From the NCBI GenBank assembly GCA_036023115.1, contig JAYKKT010000080.1:10588501-10652500 (forward strand): DNA of 64,000 bases. The letters are read 5' to 3'. Positions 46,317-58,084 of the stretch are shown here, piece after piece. The position numbers were made by a program, and so were the translations under genes. The notes under the pieces are model-generated. The model had not been told where the DNA came from. It saw only the letters and a program-made list of their open reading frames with translations, and searched no databases. Numbering within the stretch: position 1 is the first letter of the stretch; the number at the start of each line of letters is the position of its first letter. The stretch comes from Brasenia schreberi (lineage: Eukaryota; Streptophyta; Magnoliopsida; Nymphaeales; Cabombaceae).

Positions 46317-49300
46317 CTTTGCCATGCAAGAGTAGAAGAGGTAAGGTTGCAGCACGTCTTGCAGCCCCTTCTGACTCTCCAACTTTGTTTTGTAAGCCCC
46401 TGGAGTACAACATCACCGATCAGATAAAGAACAGCTGCAACAAAATGTTAAAAAACCAGCTATGCATCTCATAGAGGAGCAACACTAAATAATGCAGGAA
46501 AAGGCACGAAAGTGGATACAATATAATGAAGAAAGAAATTACATACTTTGCACATGGAAGCCAGCCACTTAGGCCAATAGCAGCACTGAGGTTGACAGGA
46601 TAAGGATTTCCATTCCCATATTTTCCATGAGCATGACAGGTTGCTGAGTATAACGCATTAGCTGCACCCATGCTGAAGCCTCCAACCCCAAGTTTGACTT
46701 GGAAAAAGATAAGAACACCAGCATTAGAACTTGCACTGCGTATTTTGCTAAGTTTAGAGGAAAACAATTACCATAAAATTTGAAATAGAATTATGACCCT
46801 GTCAGCAAATAAGCTCTCTAGAGAACAAATGCTAGATAAAATGTCCATGGGTCAACTTCAGGTTGATAAACATATTAACCGAGTCTGAAGTCACATCTAG
46901 AAGCATTCAGAAATTTCAACAGAAACAAGACAACAAAAATATACAGATCACTCAGTCGTAAAGGGCATACTGTCAGCAGGTTCAGTTGACAATAAGTTTG
47001 CAACATGTGCAGCAGAAGAATCTAAGCCTTCAACATCAGATGGACCTTCCTCAGAAAGATCTCCAACATCAAACCCTGACAGAAACAAGTTGTTCCAGAA
47101 AAGATATGAGTTTTCCTTGTTTAATCAGAAGAACTCAAGACCATAAGTGAACAAACAAAACAGAACTTGTAACAGTAGAACGCTCACATGCAGTGCAAGG
47201 AAATCCACCAAAAATGGCTACTGGTCTTGTAGGTGCCGTTGGGCAGATCCACTTGATCTTAAAATTGCAAAAAAGAAATAACGGTCAATATAATTCATGA
47301 TGTATTGGACTATGAATATCTGAAAGGATGTCTCCTGTCATAAAGGAGGAGGGTTGCGTTAGGCTTCCGACAGCCAGGGTAAAACTTTGTCGAACTTACC
47401 ATGGATTCTACAAAAAAAAGAATCCATGTAGCCGACCCCATCTAGTATGGGAAAAGGCTTAGTTGTTATTTTTTTATGTCTCCTTTCATCATCTGTGGTA
47501 GAAATGACAGGGAGATGCACAAGGACTTGACACTTACATTAGGAAGAGGCAGCGTTTCCAAGAGCTGGGACCAGCTACAGAAAGAAATACATGTTTCAGA
47601 CTTTGTGTATCAAACATGCAAATGGGAGGATCATCAGAGTTACACAAAGTTTACATGAAAGAGCAAATATCACAAGCTAGTAAACAAATGCTACATATGG
47701 CTATTATGTGAATTGTCAAGAATGTGAACTGACACCATGTCAAAAAGCACCTTTGTCCATGCACAAGCTGATAATCTTTGTTTACTGAAACAAAAACTCC
47801 TGCTAATACTTATGTCTGCTAAAGCAAAAGGCAAGAGAACAAGATCAAATTCTCAAACTCTATCGCTCTTAACCCCTTCCTTTTAAGTATCATTTCACTT
47901 TTTCAGCTTGCAAATAATCACGGGTGATAGTCAAATGTGACCTTAGTGCTTGTGTAGGCTAGCATAGTTAGAAAAGTAGAAAATCGAGAACAATGTTTTA
48001 AATATTGTATCAAACCCCTATCGCACGTGCGCATCGTATCGCACGTGCGCATCGCTACACATATATCGTACGATATGGTATAATACATGTGGTTTTTAAA
48101 TTATTTTTAAAAAATCATTAGAAACTGTTTAAAGAAGTTTAAAAACATGAAAACAATATGCAATATGCACCATACCAAGAGACAACGGATTCAACGTCAA
48201 AACAAACTAAATCACATGCATACATCACTCTCGAACCTCATTTTCAAACTTAGGATTGATGACTATTAATGAATGTCAAATACATATGCGATCTTTAGAG
48301 AAAAAGGAGTCGGTCGGGATAGACATGCAAGAAAAGCCAAAGAAGCCAACTTAGAGGAGGTCTAAATACACCTGAACTATGATTTTTTTTTAAAAATGCA
48401 AAATATTGTATGATACAATGCCTGTATCATAGCGTATCATATGATACACCTTGATATGGCATGATAAATATATTTAATGATACAAGTAGCTGAATCATAT
48501 CGGTTCAAGTACCAATACGCATATCGTACCATACAATATGATTTTTATAACATTGATCGAAAATAGTTTAAAGATATCAACAGTTGCCTTCCTTCAATTT
48601 CCAATCTAGGATGCCCACCAATAAATGTGTGTGTAAGTGTAAGTGTAAGTGAGTGAGTGTTTGTGTGGAGAGAGAGATGTCTCTAATTTCCAACGGTGTA
48701 AATGAGAACGAGAGTACCTGGCATGCATCCCAAAAAGAATCCAAACAAAGATGATGATGATAAGTTGCCCCTTAGTGTGCCTACGCGAGATGACTTAGGG
48801 TGCTAAGGCTTACAAGAAGGATGCCCGTTTAATCCTCATGCCTTATGCCTGCTTGGTGCACTAAGGCCGCTAAGCATGCTTATTTGATACCAACAAGATA
48901 GAGTGTGAAGAAAGCATAGACACAAGGAGATAGAAATGTGTATGACTAAAGGTGGATATAACGTAATTCCTTCTATAGAGGTGTATCCTATTTATAGATA
49001 CTGATTTCTCTGGTCCATGAAAAAAGTTTATATGCATTTATAGGCAGAATGACGTTTTCATTCATACAAACATAAATTTTGGTTGACAGAAGTCATTGAT
49101 TATGTTGAAACTATCATGCTCTCCATAAACACAAGCAAAACACTCATCTATACCCTGAAATTGTACAACCATTCCTTCACCTCCTTGTAAGTCTAAGAGT
49201 TCTCCCACGGAGAAACACCAAAGGATGAGTACAAGAGAGTAAACCATTAGCAACATCACTGACTCACCAAAGTAAGAAATGGAAGTTCCAACAGCAAAAG

Positions 49301-50190
49301 TACAAAAGTGCAATGACAACGAAGAAAGATGATACTCTCAAAGCAAAACCAGCATCCAGATGACCAATGTCTCACCCTAAATGCAGAATAAAAAAAGAAA
49401 TGGAATTTCGAAATCAATGTTTTGTCAAAGTTTTCCTCAAGTCTATAAAGACTCAGGGACAACAGACTGGAGCAAATATAAGCTTGTTTCTCATGTTCAA
49501 AGCTAGCATATTCATAGAAGAATACAATCAAGGTATCACTATGTAAAGATAAAAATAGATGAACCAACTTCAGGCCAAAAATTTGTGTGCAGATCTGGAA
49601 ACCAATGTTCTTATATTCCAACAGGAATAGCCACGAACTAGAAAATGATCATGTTCTCATCCATTACTGGCAAAGAGTCTGATCTTCGAAGAACGACTTC
49701 AGAAACCATACCTAACTAAAATTTGGGAAGCGATATTTCCAAGCATTAGTCCTTGCTTACAATTATCATCTACTTCAAATTGAATCATGATCTTTTCTAG
49801 CTTGTCATTGACGAGACTTATCAGTATTCTCTAACGAACATGAGGCGTCATCAGGCATTCTAAAAACCATAGTAACAGCAGAAGATCTACTTAAATCTTA
49901 CAAAATCAAGAACTACAGAACATTTACTTAAATCTTACAAAACCAAGAGCTACAAAGCATTACCTTAGGCCATTGTCACCAAGGCCATGAAGCCAGACAA
50001 TGGTTGTTTGATGCTTTCCTTTCGGCCTAACCACATGAGTCCTTCCAAACTCAAAACTCCTTGCACCACGACTTCCTGCAATCACAAGCTCACACCACTA
50101 AAACCTCAAAGGATAGAAACAAAAACCATAAGAATTCGACCGAACAAATATCCCCCAACCAGAACCCACAGAACTGCTCCCGAAGCTCAT
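46317..50190 (-). CDS. Acyl-protein thioesterase (alpha/beta hydrolase), 3' exons missing
   Basis: The family comprises cytosolic serine hydrolases that remove acyl groups from cysteine residues of proteins (APT1/APT2, PFAM Abhydrolase_2). Inferred minus-strand exons: 50160-50190, 49964-50075, 47538-47574, 47188-47257, 46971-47075, 46547-46697, 46317-46399. All have GT-AG borders and fit in phase. The 196 complete codons contain FGRTHVVRPKGKHQTTIVWL, HGLGDNG (40-46), SWSQLLETLPLPNIKWICP, the nucleophile elbow GVGGFSMGAA with Ser127, and IGLSGWLPC. It closely recalls the Arabidopsis At5g20060 type. Exon 7 ends at a good donor, but the following exons, which should carry the catalytic Asp (DDVVP) and His (GHHT), were not found down to the Tekay LTR or beyond. 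The start at 50190 was chosen from family length; an in-frame ATG at 50289 would add 33 residues. The gene is probably truncated, or its end lies beyond a large insertion. Confidence 0.85.
47328..47489 (+). mobile_element. RTE-tailed short non-autonomous element in a thioesterase intron
   Basis: The insertion (47342-47475, 134 bp) begins aaaggaggagggttgcgtta and ends with aatccatgtagccgacccca, tctagtatgggaaaaggc and ttagttgttattttttt. The last 60 bp match the 3' end of the RTE LINE at 14332-14971. The front part (gacagccagggtaaaacttt) matches the element at 52127-52347 but neither LINE copy. It is bounded by atgtctcctgtcat (47328-47341) and atgtctcctttcat (47476-47489), a 14-bp target-site duplication with one mismatch. 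It lies in the intron between exons 4 and 3 of the thioesterase gene. Confidence 0.85.
47983..48563. mobile_element. hAT-like non-autonomous DNA element
   Basis: The element spans 47991-48555 (565 bp). The left end caatgttttaaatattgta and the inverted right end caatgttataaaaatcatat form imperfect terminal inverted repeats with hAT-style CA...TG edges. Flanks atcgagaa (47983-47990) and atcgaaaa (48556-48563) form an 8-bp target-site duplication with one mismatch, the length typical of hAT elements. The interior has an 18-bp tandem pair (48019-48036, 48037-48054) and many gtatcgtac/gatacg words. There is no transposase. It sits in intron 2 of the thioesterase gene. Confidence 0.7.
48629..48680. 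repeat. GT/AG-rich microsatellite
   Basis: A run of gtgtgtgtaagtgtaagtgt, then gagtgagtgtttgtgtgg and gagagagaga. Simple-sequence DNA in intron 2 of the thioesterase gene. Confidence 0.85.
48681..49963 (-). other. Rest of thioesterase intron 2
   Basis: No exon or transposon domain was recognised. The frames at 49062-49319 and 49256-49621 (minus) are hydrophobic chance frames without family likeness. Confidence 0.45.
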
Positions 50191-51339
50191 TTCTGGCGAA
50201 CGAGAACTTGGTCCCGCGGCTGCTACGATCGATCGAAAGCACGAACTGCAACAACCAATAACAAAATCGACACATTTATAGATACCCATTTGCGCAAACG
50301 CAAAATCAGACCCAAAACTTGCAAACCAAATGAGGACTCTTCACCCCAAAACCAAGAACCCCAACAAAAGATACAGAGAGCGAAAGGATGATAAGATTGA
50401 AGCATCGATACCTACACTATTTTATGAACGATCCTCCTCTAAAGCTGTCAATGGCTATCTTTATCCAGGTTTCTCAGAAAACCAAAAATTCCAATGGATC
50501 GATTATAAACGCAACCAACAAAGGAAATAAACGATGGATAGAGATGCAAGGGGGAGATGAAGATTCTACTGAACCAGAGAGGGAGAGAGGTGGGATTCTG
50601 AACTTCTATCGATAAAAGTAATTAATTATTATAAAGTAGTGGGAGGCAAAGAAACCGACCAACCTGGTGGATTTGTGGAGCCCCAAAAGCATTCAAGCTT
50701 TTTGCCCCCCTTTGTTCTTCTCTTTTATTTCTCTTTTATTGGGATTCTTTTCCTATGGGGACATGCCCTTTTCAAGACCCACACCGAATTTACTGATCAC
50801 CACCTTTCAACCTTATCAATGACTTACATGCCAGCGCTTTTACAGTCAACTTCCACTTTGACCACGGCTGCCCTCATTGCCACAAAATCCTGCTTAACAC
50901 GTTTTATTTCGTTTCGTTTACGTGTTATATTTGACTTTGATCCTTAGCAATCATTATTATGTCTGCCAACAATCACCAGTTCATCTCTCTCGCCGTGCTA
51001 AAATCTGGAATGGCACGTAAACTTGTTAAACTTTCATGTCAAATGGAATGAACCCTATATATTTCTCGCAGAAAGCTACAATCAACTTCTCTGTGAGAAA
51101 TGGTGTGTATGCAAGCCCATGCAAATTGCACCATAGCGTTCGATGATGGTTCAAATTAAATGGTAAATAGTTATGTTTTCTTTCTTAATTTGGCATATTT
51201 GATTTCCAACCATACATGCTATGATTAGCGAAAAGCAAAAACTAAAATTTGTTGTGATTTAATCTCAACGGCTTATGGTATACGATGGAAACTCTCTCTA
51301 TATATATATATAGTGAGTCCTAAATTACAACGATATTCT
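50191..51339. other. 5' leader/promoter region of the thioesterase gene and upstream flank
   Basis: Sequence upstream of the start codon (minus strand) is GA-rich on the plus strand around 50540-50620, as often seen near plant transcription starts. No certain TATA box was identified. The frame at 50639-50947 is unrecognised. A short (TA)n run lies at 51298-51312. Confidence 0.4.
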
Positions 51340-51665
51340 TAATTCAAATATGATCTTAAAGATTGAATGATGGAGATGTTTAGGTAAGATAGATATTATC
51401 CATTTAGGATGTCAAATGTAGAGAGTAATGGTCCATATGCATATTCATTCATACTTAAATCCACTTAAATATCTCCATTGTTCGATTGGTACGATCATTG
51501 GTAGAGATTTAACTTTTAAAATATTTAATATACCGTATATATTAAATGTCAAATTTTTATTTTTTAAATTCAAATTTCTATCGTTGGTCATACCGTTCGA
51601 GTGGTAGAGTTCTTTGAGCATTGATGAGTATACAGATATAAATTCTCCCTTCTCTCTCTATAGTG
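51340..51665. mobile_element. Foldback (long imperfect inverted repeat) element
   Basis: The left arm gttcgattggtacgatcatt, ggtagagatttaacttttaa pairs with the reverse complement of the right arm (ctcgaacggtatgaccaacg, atagaaatttgaatttaaaa), around a centre near 51535 (accgtatatattaa). Pairing weakens but continues outward (catatgcatattcattcata against tatctgtatactcatcaatg). The termini and target-site duplication are not resolved. A half-copy lies near 39.0-39.1 kb. Confidence 0.55.
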
Positions 51666-52111
51666 ATTGGATCTTACTCACCACTAATGCTAACCACTTT
51701 TTGGGTACGAGTATAATAATACTATCCTTTATTTTTTTTTGAAAATTCTTAAAAATTTTAAAATGATACCTATGACGCCAAAAACCGAACATATCAGAGG
51801 TAGGTATGGGCAGGATCCGGTTTTCTTATATATAGAGAGATGGGGGGAGGGAGGGAAGGAGAGATTGAGCTATATTGTAGTAGCAAGAGATGAAAAACAA
51901 TTAGGATATGCTTCCCTAAATCCACATTCCATAGTAGCACATGTATGAATCTCTTTTTCTCTCGGGAAAGGATTCAATCTCTTCTTGATAATGATCTATT
52001 ATTATTCAATTGATCATGTATTTAACAAGGATGTAATTTGATAATGTTTTCAGCATATATATGCAATTTTAATGCGCACGACCACTAGCAGTATGTGAGT
52101 GTATATACATG
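51666..52111. other. AT-rich spacer, nothing recognised
   Basis: No domain or terminal repeat could be read. A purine-rich run (gatggggggagggaggga) lies at 51838-51860. Confidence 0.4.
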
Positions 52112-52362
52112 TAGTCAAAGGGTTAACAACAACAAGTGAACATTTCCCCATACTATATGGGGTCGGCTACATGGATTCTTTGTTTCCATAGATCCCTATC
52201 ATAATTTATAGAATCTATTGTAAATAAGTCCAACAAAGTTTTACGCTGGCTGTCAAAAGCCTAACACAACCCTCCTTCTTTATCTGGGCTTGGGACTGGC
52301 CATGCAAGGGTGATCCCTTGCATGTGATCCGTTGCATGGGCGAAGTTTAGTCAAAGGGTTAA
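52112..52362 (-). mobile_element. RTE-tailed short non-autonomous element with perfect 15-bp TSD
   Basis: The insertion is 52127-52347 (221 bp) on the minus strand. It is bounded by identical 15-mers tagtcaaagggttaa at 52112-52126 and 52348-52362. The head includes ggatcacccttgcatggcc and agtcccaagcccagataaag, the middle gagggttgtgttaggctttt and gacagccagcgtaaaacttt, the tail gaatccatgtagccgacccc and a (TTG)3 end. The tail matches RTE LINE 3' ends. The head and middle match only the shorter copy at 47342-47475. There are no clear Pol III A and B boxes, so it is not an obvious tRNA-derived SINE. It may instead belong to the known plant Au-SINE-like families. Confidence 0.88.
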
Positions 52363-52779
52363 TGTTTTAAAATTTATGATAAAACCTTTGTAATATAAAT
52401 TTTTGATTTTTTACTTAACAAAGAAGAACCCCATGTTTATAATGAAAATTATTGGATTAATGGTTAATTAATGACGGTAATTACACTTAGTTCATGATTC
52501 AGTAACCCAAATGCTTAATATGTTATATCTTTGATAAAAGTGAGTAAATGCGTGAAAGTCATGTATATATGAGGGACTTATGCATGCACATGTAGGAATG
52601 AACTCAAATTTGAGAACTGTCTTCCGTATTCTTTTTACACAAAATAAATATTTTGATCTAATGGTCAAATTTCACTGAACAAATCATAAATTTGAATATT
52701 ATTTCTAAGACTATTATAGATAAAAAGCACAAATATGAAATATATGTATAGGAAAAGCAACCTATGAAATATATTTATA
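52363..52779. other. AT-rich spacer, nothing recognised
   Basis: Possibly upstream parts of the copia element that follows, but no domain could be read. Confidence 0.4.
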
Positions 52780-54260
52780 AGAATAAATTACAAACACAAA
52801 TTGATAGGATACTTAAATTATTAAGGTTTGATAGAGAAAGAGAGTATACCTCAAACCATTTCTAAGAATAATATTAAATGCCATGAGGTTACTGCTCCCT
52901 ATTCACCATAGTCTAATGAAACAATTCAATCGAAAAATAAAATCCTACGTGATATGATTAATATTTTACTATAGAGTTCACAATTACCTACATTAATGTG
53001 GGATAAGCTTTATTAACATATTCTCAGTAGAATTATCTATAAACATAAGAAAAATGGTCATTTGAACTCTAGAAAGATCGGAAAACCAATCTTTAAATAT
53101 TTCAAAGTATTAAGTTGTTTTGCAAAAGTACTTATCTTAAAAGAGAAAAGTAATAAATTAAGACCTAAAATTGTTGATGTCATATTTTTAGGTTATGTGA
53201 AAACTAGTTATATGTATATATTCTTGATCATGAAATTTGATACATCTAGCATAAATATCAATACAATTATAGAGCTTTATGATGCTATATTCTTTGATAA
53301 TGTGTTTCACATAAAGACTGTTGTGCTCTAAAGTGCGTCTTCTAGAGATCCTAACCCTAATTCTATTATCGATTATATGAAAAGGATGACAAATGTGAGG
53401 TGATCCTAAGAGTGCTATTTCTTTATTATATGACTTTAAGGAAATAATTGAACCAAGAAGGAGCATAGGTGATAAGTTATCCAAAGTCTTTGGAAGTGAT
53501 TTTGTCGCTTTCAATGTTGAGGATAGTCCTATTATCTTTCAACAGACTATCACCTTATTTTAGGTTAAGTTTTTGAAGAAAGCAGTTAATAATAAAATTC
53601 AATCAATTCTCTCAAATGGATCTTTAAGAAGAAACTAAATGAAATAGAATAATCTATAAGTAAAATGTTATTTTAGTTGTCAAGAGATATACATGAAAGG
53701 AAGGAATAAACTATTTTGATACTTATTTCTATATTTCTCGCATGACCACAATTCGAGTACTTATAGTATTAGCATCCATATATAATTTCATACTCCATCA
53801 AATGGATGTGAAAATAGTCTTCCTACATAGTGACCTCAATGAGAAAATTTATATTGAACAACTAAAAGACTTTATAGCTATGACAATGATTACAAAGTGT
53901 GTAAACTTATTAAATTCTTATATGAATTGAAACAAACCCTTAAATAATAGCATGAAAAGTTTGATTGCATCATATTATCTTTTGGTTTCACTTCTAATGA
54001 ATTTGATAAGTTTGTCTACTGCAAATCTATCAATGATGCCTTCATCATTATATACTTTTATGTAGATGATATCTTATTGTTTGGGTTCGATAGAAGAATA
54101 TTTAATGAAAAAAAATATTCTTGTGTATTAAATTCGAGATAAAAGATATATGTATTGCTTATATGATTTTGATGCTTAAAATTATAAGGTATACTAATGG
54201 TATAGTAATCTCTTAACGAAAACTACATTTTAAAATTATCTATTTTAACTTCATGAGCAA
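52780..54260 (+). mobile_element. Ty1-copia integrase and reverse transcriptase, decayed
   Basis: Plus-strand blocks in order: a GGEY-like segment (RESEYTSNHF), EVTAPYSPQSNETI-like residues near 52880-52925, LKEKSNKLRPKIVDVIFLGY and FLIMKFDTSSININTIIELY, DAIFFDNVFHIK (end of integrase), then the RT start TTIRVLIVLASIYNFILHQM, DVKIVFLHSDLNEKIYIEQL and the catalytic FYVDDILLFGF (YVDD at 54059-54070). The order integrase before RT is diagnostic of Ty1-copia. There are numerous stops and frameshifts and no LTR was identified on either side. Confidence 0.88.
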
Positions 54261-54438
54261 TCTTTGTGGTTATCTGGCAAGCTCATGTTTGGTTCATGTC
54301 AGCTTGGTGAAAATGATTGAATGAGCTGTACACAAACAATATGTATATCATCCCATGAGGCACAAGAAACCCTTGTTCATTTGGCTCCTTTACTAGTCCG
54401 ATGTACTGAACTCAATGTTAGAAGATTTGCACTGGGTT

Positions 54439-54441
<3 letters not shown>

Positions 54442-54493
<52 letters not shown>
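54442..54493. repeat. (AT)26 microsatellite
   Basis: An uninterrupted run of 26 AT units, followed by gtatgac. Likely length-polymorphic. Confidence 0.97.
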
Positions 54494-54498
<5 letters not shown>

Positions 54499-57409
54499 AC
54501 ACAAGGAGCATAAATATAGCTATCAAACTTGAGTTGATTAATCCTTAGGGCATCAAGGTGTCTCCTCAAAGTGCATGTAACTTTGAACCGTTCTTTAATC
54601 TGGTCAGATTAGGTATCCGTCATTCTACAAAAATTGTAGAGATCCTAGTCCTTTTCCCATATAATTTCCACTATTGTGGTCAAAGGTAGGTCTATTTGAA
54701 TGGTTGGTGGACCATTTCACTTAATTTTGAAGAAAGACAATGAAAAACTATTGTTTCCCAACTTTGCCTTTTGGTTTCCACTCACAAAGAAAAGAAATTG
54801 CCCTTGTTAGTTGTCTCAATATGCAGTGTAGTACATCAACGAGTAGTTTAAACCTGCACCTAGTGCTTGTTATTGGCACGTTGTTTTCATTATATCTTTG
54901 AGTTCGGGAGTGCATTGTCTCATCTTCAAGATTTTAAGACATCTCTACAATCATATCAGGTGGCCTTTCTCAAGTCTGCTACCGTTTTTGATATTCTTTG
55001 TTGATGTTGCTTGAATTCATGTTGACACAAGTGATTGATTTGAAAAGCTCGCAAGTTTAACATGCAAATAAGATATATGCACTGGTCATGGCCCAACACG
55101 CATTTTTAGGGTTGAGTTGGGCATAGGCCCTACATATGGAGAGGTCATGTTATTAAACTTAATATTATTAAAAAAGTTTCTTTGTTACTTTCATCTTTTC
55201 TTTTTCTTGTAAGGTAGTTGCCTCTTATTGTTATTAAAAATAAAGATATCCATGAGGAAGAGATTCTATGTTCACCATGGAAACCAACCCACCTCAAATG
55301 AGATGAATTGATGGAGTTAAAATATGGGATGGGAATGGGAGAAATCTCCAACGAGTATTGGGACGAGAATGGGGACAAAAGGTCTTTGTCCCATACACTA
55401 GTCCCTCTCTCTCCTCTTATTCATTGTAGAAAATTTAGGCCCTTTCAAATGGTAGTTCTCTTTGATTCCTGCTGTTGAGGTTGGAGTTACATAGAGTTCT
55501 GGTTCTTAATAAGATTTTTCCATGTTTATATAAGAAAATCAGTTTATAATAGGCAGAATTCAGTCTTTCCTCTGATGAGTCTCCACATGGAACAACATAT
55601 TATAAGTGGGTAGGATCCGGTCTTCCTCTTGACTGGTCCTTGCAAGGATCCATAAGGGTGCGGAGGCAGGGACAGGTGCCTTCTTAGCCCATCACGGGGA
55701 TAGGGGTGATATTTTGAAATGGAGACTAGTGCGGGGATTTTGATTCTCATCCCTCTCCTTTCCATGAGCATCCCTAATTAAGAGATAGGGGATTATGAAA
55801 AAGATGTTGCATCAAAGTTAAGATTATAAGAAGGCACCACTTCATTGTAAGAAGTTTGTACGATCTTCTTAATCCTTTTTTATCCATACTATAGGGCATC
55901 ATCTCAAACCCCGTAATGTGGTGCATGCATCATGGTAGTTTCATGTGTTTTGTGGAACAATATCATCTTTTCACATTCTTAATCTGGGTACCACTTCATA
56001 GTTCATGGTAGGTTGTGACATATGGGTAAGGGAATCTATTGTCAAGAGAAGTCAGTGGACGATATAGAATATTTTGTCTGGTGGGAAAAACTACCTATTC
56101 GACCATTTAGGGTGAGGTGAACTATGGACAATAGTCATGGTTTCTATAGTATCATATAACCTTTTAATGGTTTTTTTGAATTTTAGTTGGGGCATCCGCC
56201 CAACCCTCGCCTCAATGTAGATCCGTCGCTAAGAGAAGTCATGAAAAACACCTTTGAAATGACATTGATAGTACAAGAACAACACTATGAAAATGATAAG
56301 AGTATGAGTTTAAGTTCGGAATCCCCAACTATTTGAAGAATGAAAAACACCTTTATGGTAGAGGCATACTTCTTATAGAAGAGCTCTAATGTTTTAAGCT
56401 TCTTGACTATTTGAGGAATGGAGGCATATGGTAATCTTGTATCTCTTGGAGGCCTTCATATAGTCTATATATGTTGTAAAGGACATGAGAGTGTTCACAA
56501 ACCTGATTCAAACTGATTGAACCAATTAAATTATTTAAACAAATGGTTTTATTTAGTTTTTTTGCTCTTATTCAACTTGCAAAACAATTTATGATTTTGT
56601 TCACAAATTAAAGGTTGAAAGCATTGCCACCTTTGTTAAGGTGGTAATGAAGGAGTAGAACTTTGCTATTTATTCATAACTTTAATGCTAGGAAAGGTGA
56701 GGATCTAGTGTATAGTTGCCAACATAGGTTAGTTATTTTATATGCAAAAAATACATTTTTCTAATCCACTAGGTTTATTGCTATGTGATTGAGCATATAT
56801 TTTAAACAATAAGAGTCATGCATTGGCATGTTAAAGTGTAATGAACCATGGATTAGTACAGAGACAAACCAGATTAATTAAGTTTAATGGACTTGGTTCT
56901 CCAAAATTGAGAATCAATTATATTGGCTTGGTTCGAGTTTGAGCCTAGAACCAAACATGGCCATGAACATCCCTAAAAGAACATGCTGTTTTAATGCACC
57001 TCTATCCTTCTAGGGTGGTAATGTGAGCTGGTTTGAGAATGGGAAGTCTCTCATTGACTCTTTCATGGTTCTCTAAGTATGAGCATCGTTAAGTTAAAAT
57101 GTCTGCAAACAAGGTTTTTTACTCGAGGTTAGTAGTAGAAGGAGTGTTACTAAAAAGAACAGGAAAGACGTAAGCTTTCTCTCTTAATTTCTTACGTCTT
57201 TCTCTCTGAATTTCTTTGATGTTTTAGTCATTTTCTTGCAATTTAAAGAAAAGTACCTTTTTGAGAATTAAACCTTCTAATAAAACTATTTAACATAAAA
57301 TTTGAGGTACATCTCTGTCCTATTTAGAGGCGGTTCATGGGTAAAGCGACTAAGGCAACCACTTTAGGCCCCTTAAATTTACGGGCTACACTTTAAAGCT
57401 TGCAAAATT
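54494..57409. other. Long stretch with no recognised gene
   Basis: No protein domain, terminal repeat or RNA gene was recognised. Chance frames at 55145-55378 and 55544-55771 (minus) are short. The segment around 55320-55700 (gggatgggaatgggagaa, gggacgagaatggggacaaa) has a repetitive G-rich style often seen in plant retrotransposon LTRs or leaders, without further proof. Confidence 0.35.
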
Positions 57410-57596
57410 TTTAGACCATACTTAATAAAGCTTCATTTTAGTACTTCACTTTAGGTATCAACTTGTCTCAAGGCTTTTCTAACCCTATGACAACTTCTTT
57501 CATTTAGGCCATACTTAATAAAGCTTCATTCTAGTACTTCGCTTTGGGTGTCAACTTGTCTCAAGGCATTTCTAATCCTATGACAACTTCTTTCAA
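57410..57596. repeat. Tandem duplication of a 93-bp unit
   Basis: Unit 1 (57410-57502) and unit 2 (57503-57596) both contain ccatacttaataaagcttca, caacttgtctcaaggc and cctatgacaacttctttca, with about five substitutions between them. Confidence 0.9.
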
Positions 57597-58084
57597 TATT
57601 AAGTGTCAGCTTCTCAGATTCCCTCGACCCCTAGAACCATGGGGAACCTTCAAGCATGAATCCTCAAGTCTAGAGACAATGGTGTTTTTACGGTTTGTAT
57701 TTATTTCAGTAGGAATATGGATGTCAATGACATGGATTCCTTAGTCATTCATTTATATGAGGGAATAAACCTCATCATCAAAGTTCATGAGAGGATAGAA
57801 GCCCTTGAACACAACTTTTAAAAATGTCCTGAGAGATTAGCAATGTGATGTCCCATCTCATCCTTGAATGAATGATATCCCTCTTCCACCAGCTTGTTGG
57901 AGCTCAGGTTTACTATGAGGAAGAACTAGCGAAGGTTAAGGATATCGAGATAGCTTAGTTGGAGTCCATCTACAATGAATGTCCTCTAATGAAGATCACT
58001 TGATGGTGTCACACGATTGAGAGGCCTTGGAGCAAGGATATAGAGAATATTGGAAGGCTATTATTAACGATGAGCTTGCCTAGT
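57597..58084. other. Spacer near Tat relic, nothing recognised
   Basis: Possibly part of the adjacent decayed Tat element. No domain could be read. Confidence 0.35.

Noticed and set aside
50639..50947. 102-codon plus-strand frame upstream of the thioesterase gene
   Set aside because: It starts in the divergent upstream flank, has no family likeness and low-complexity hydrophobic content.
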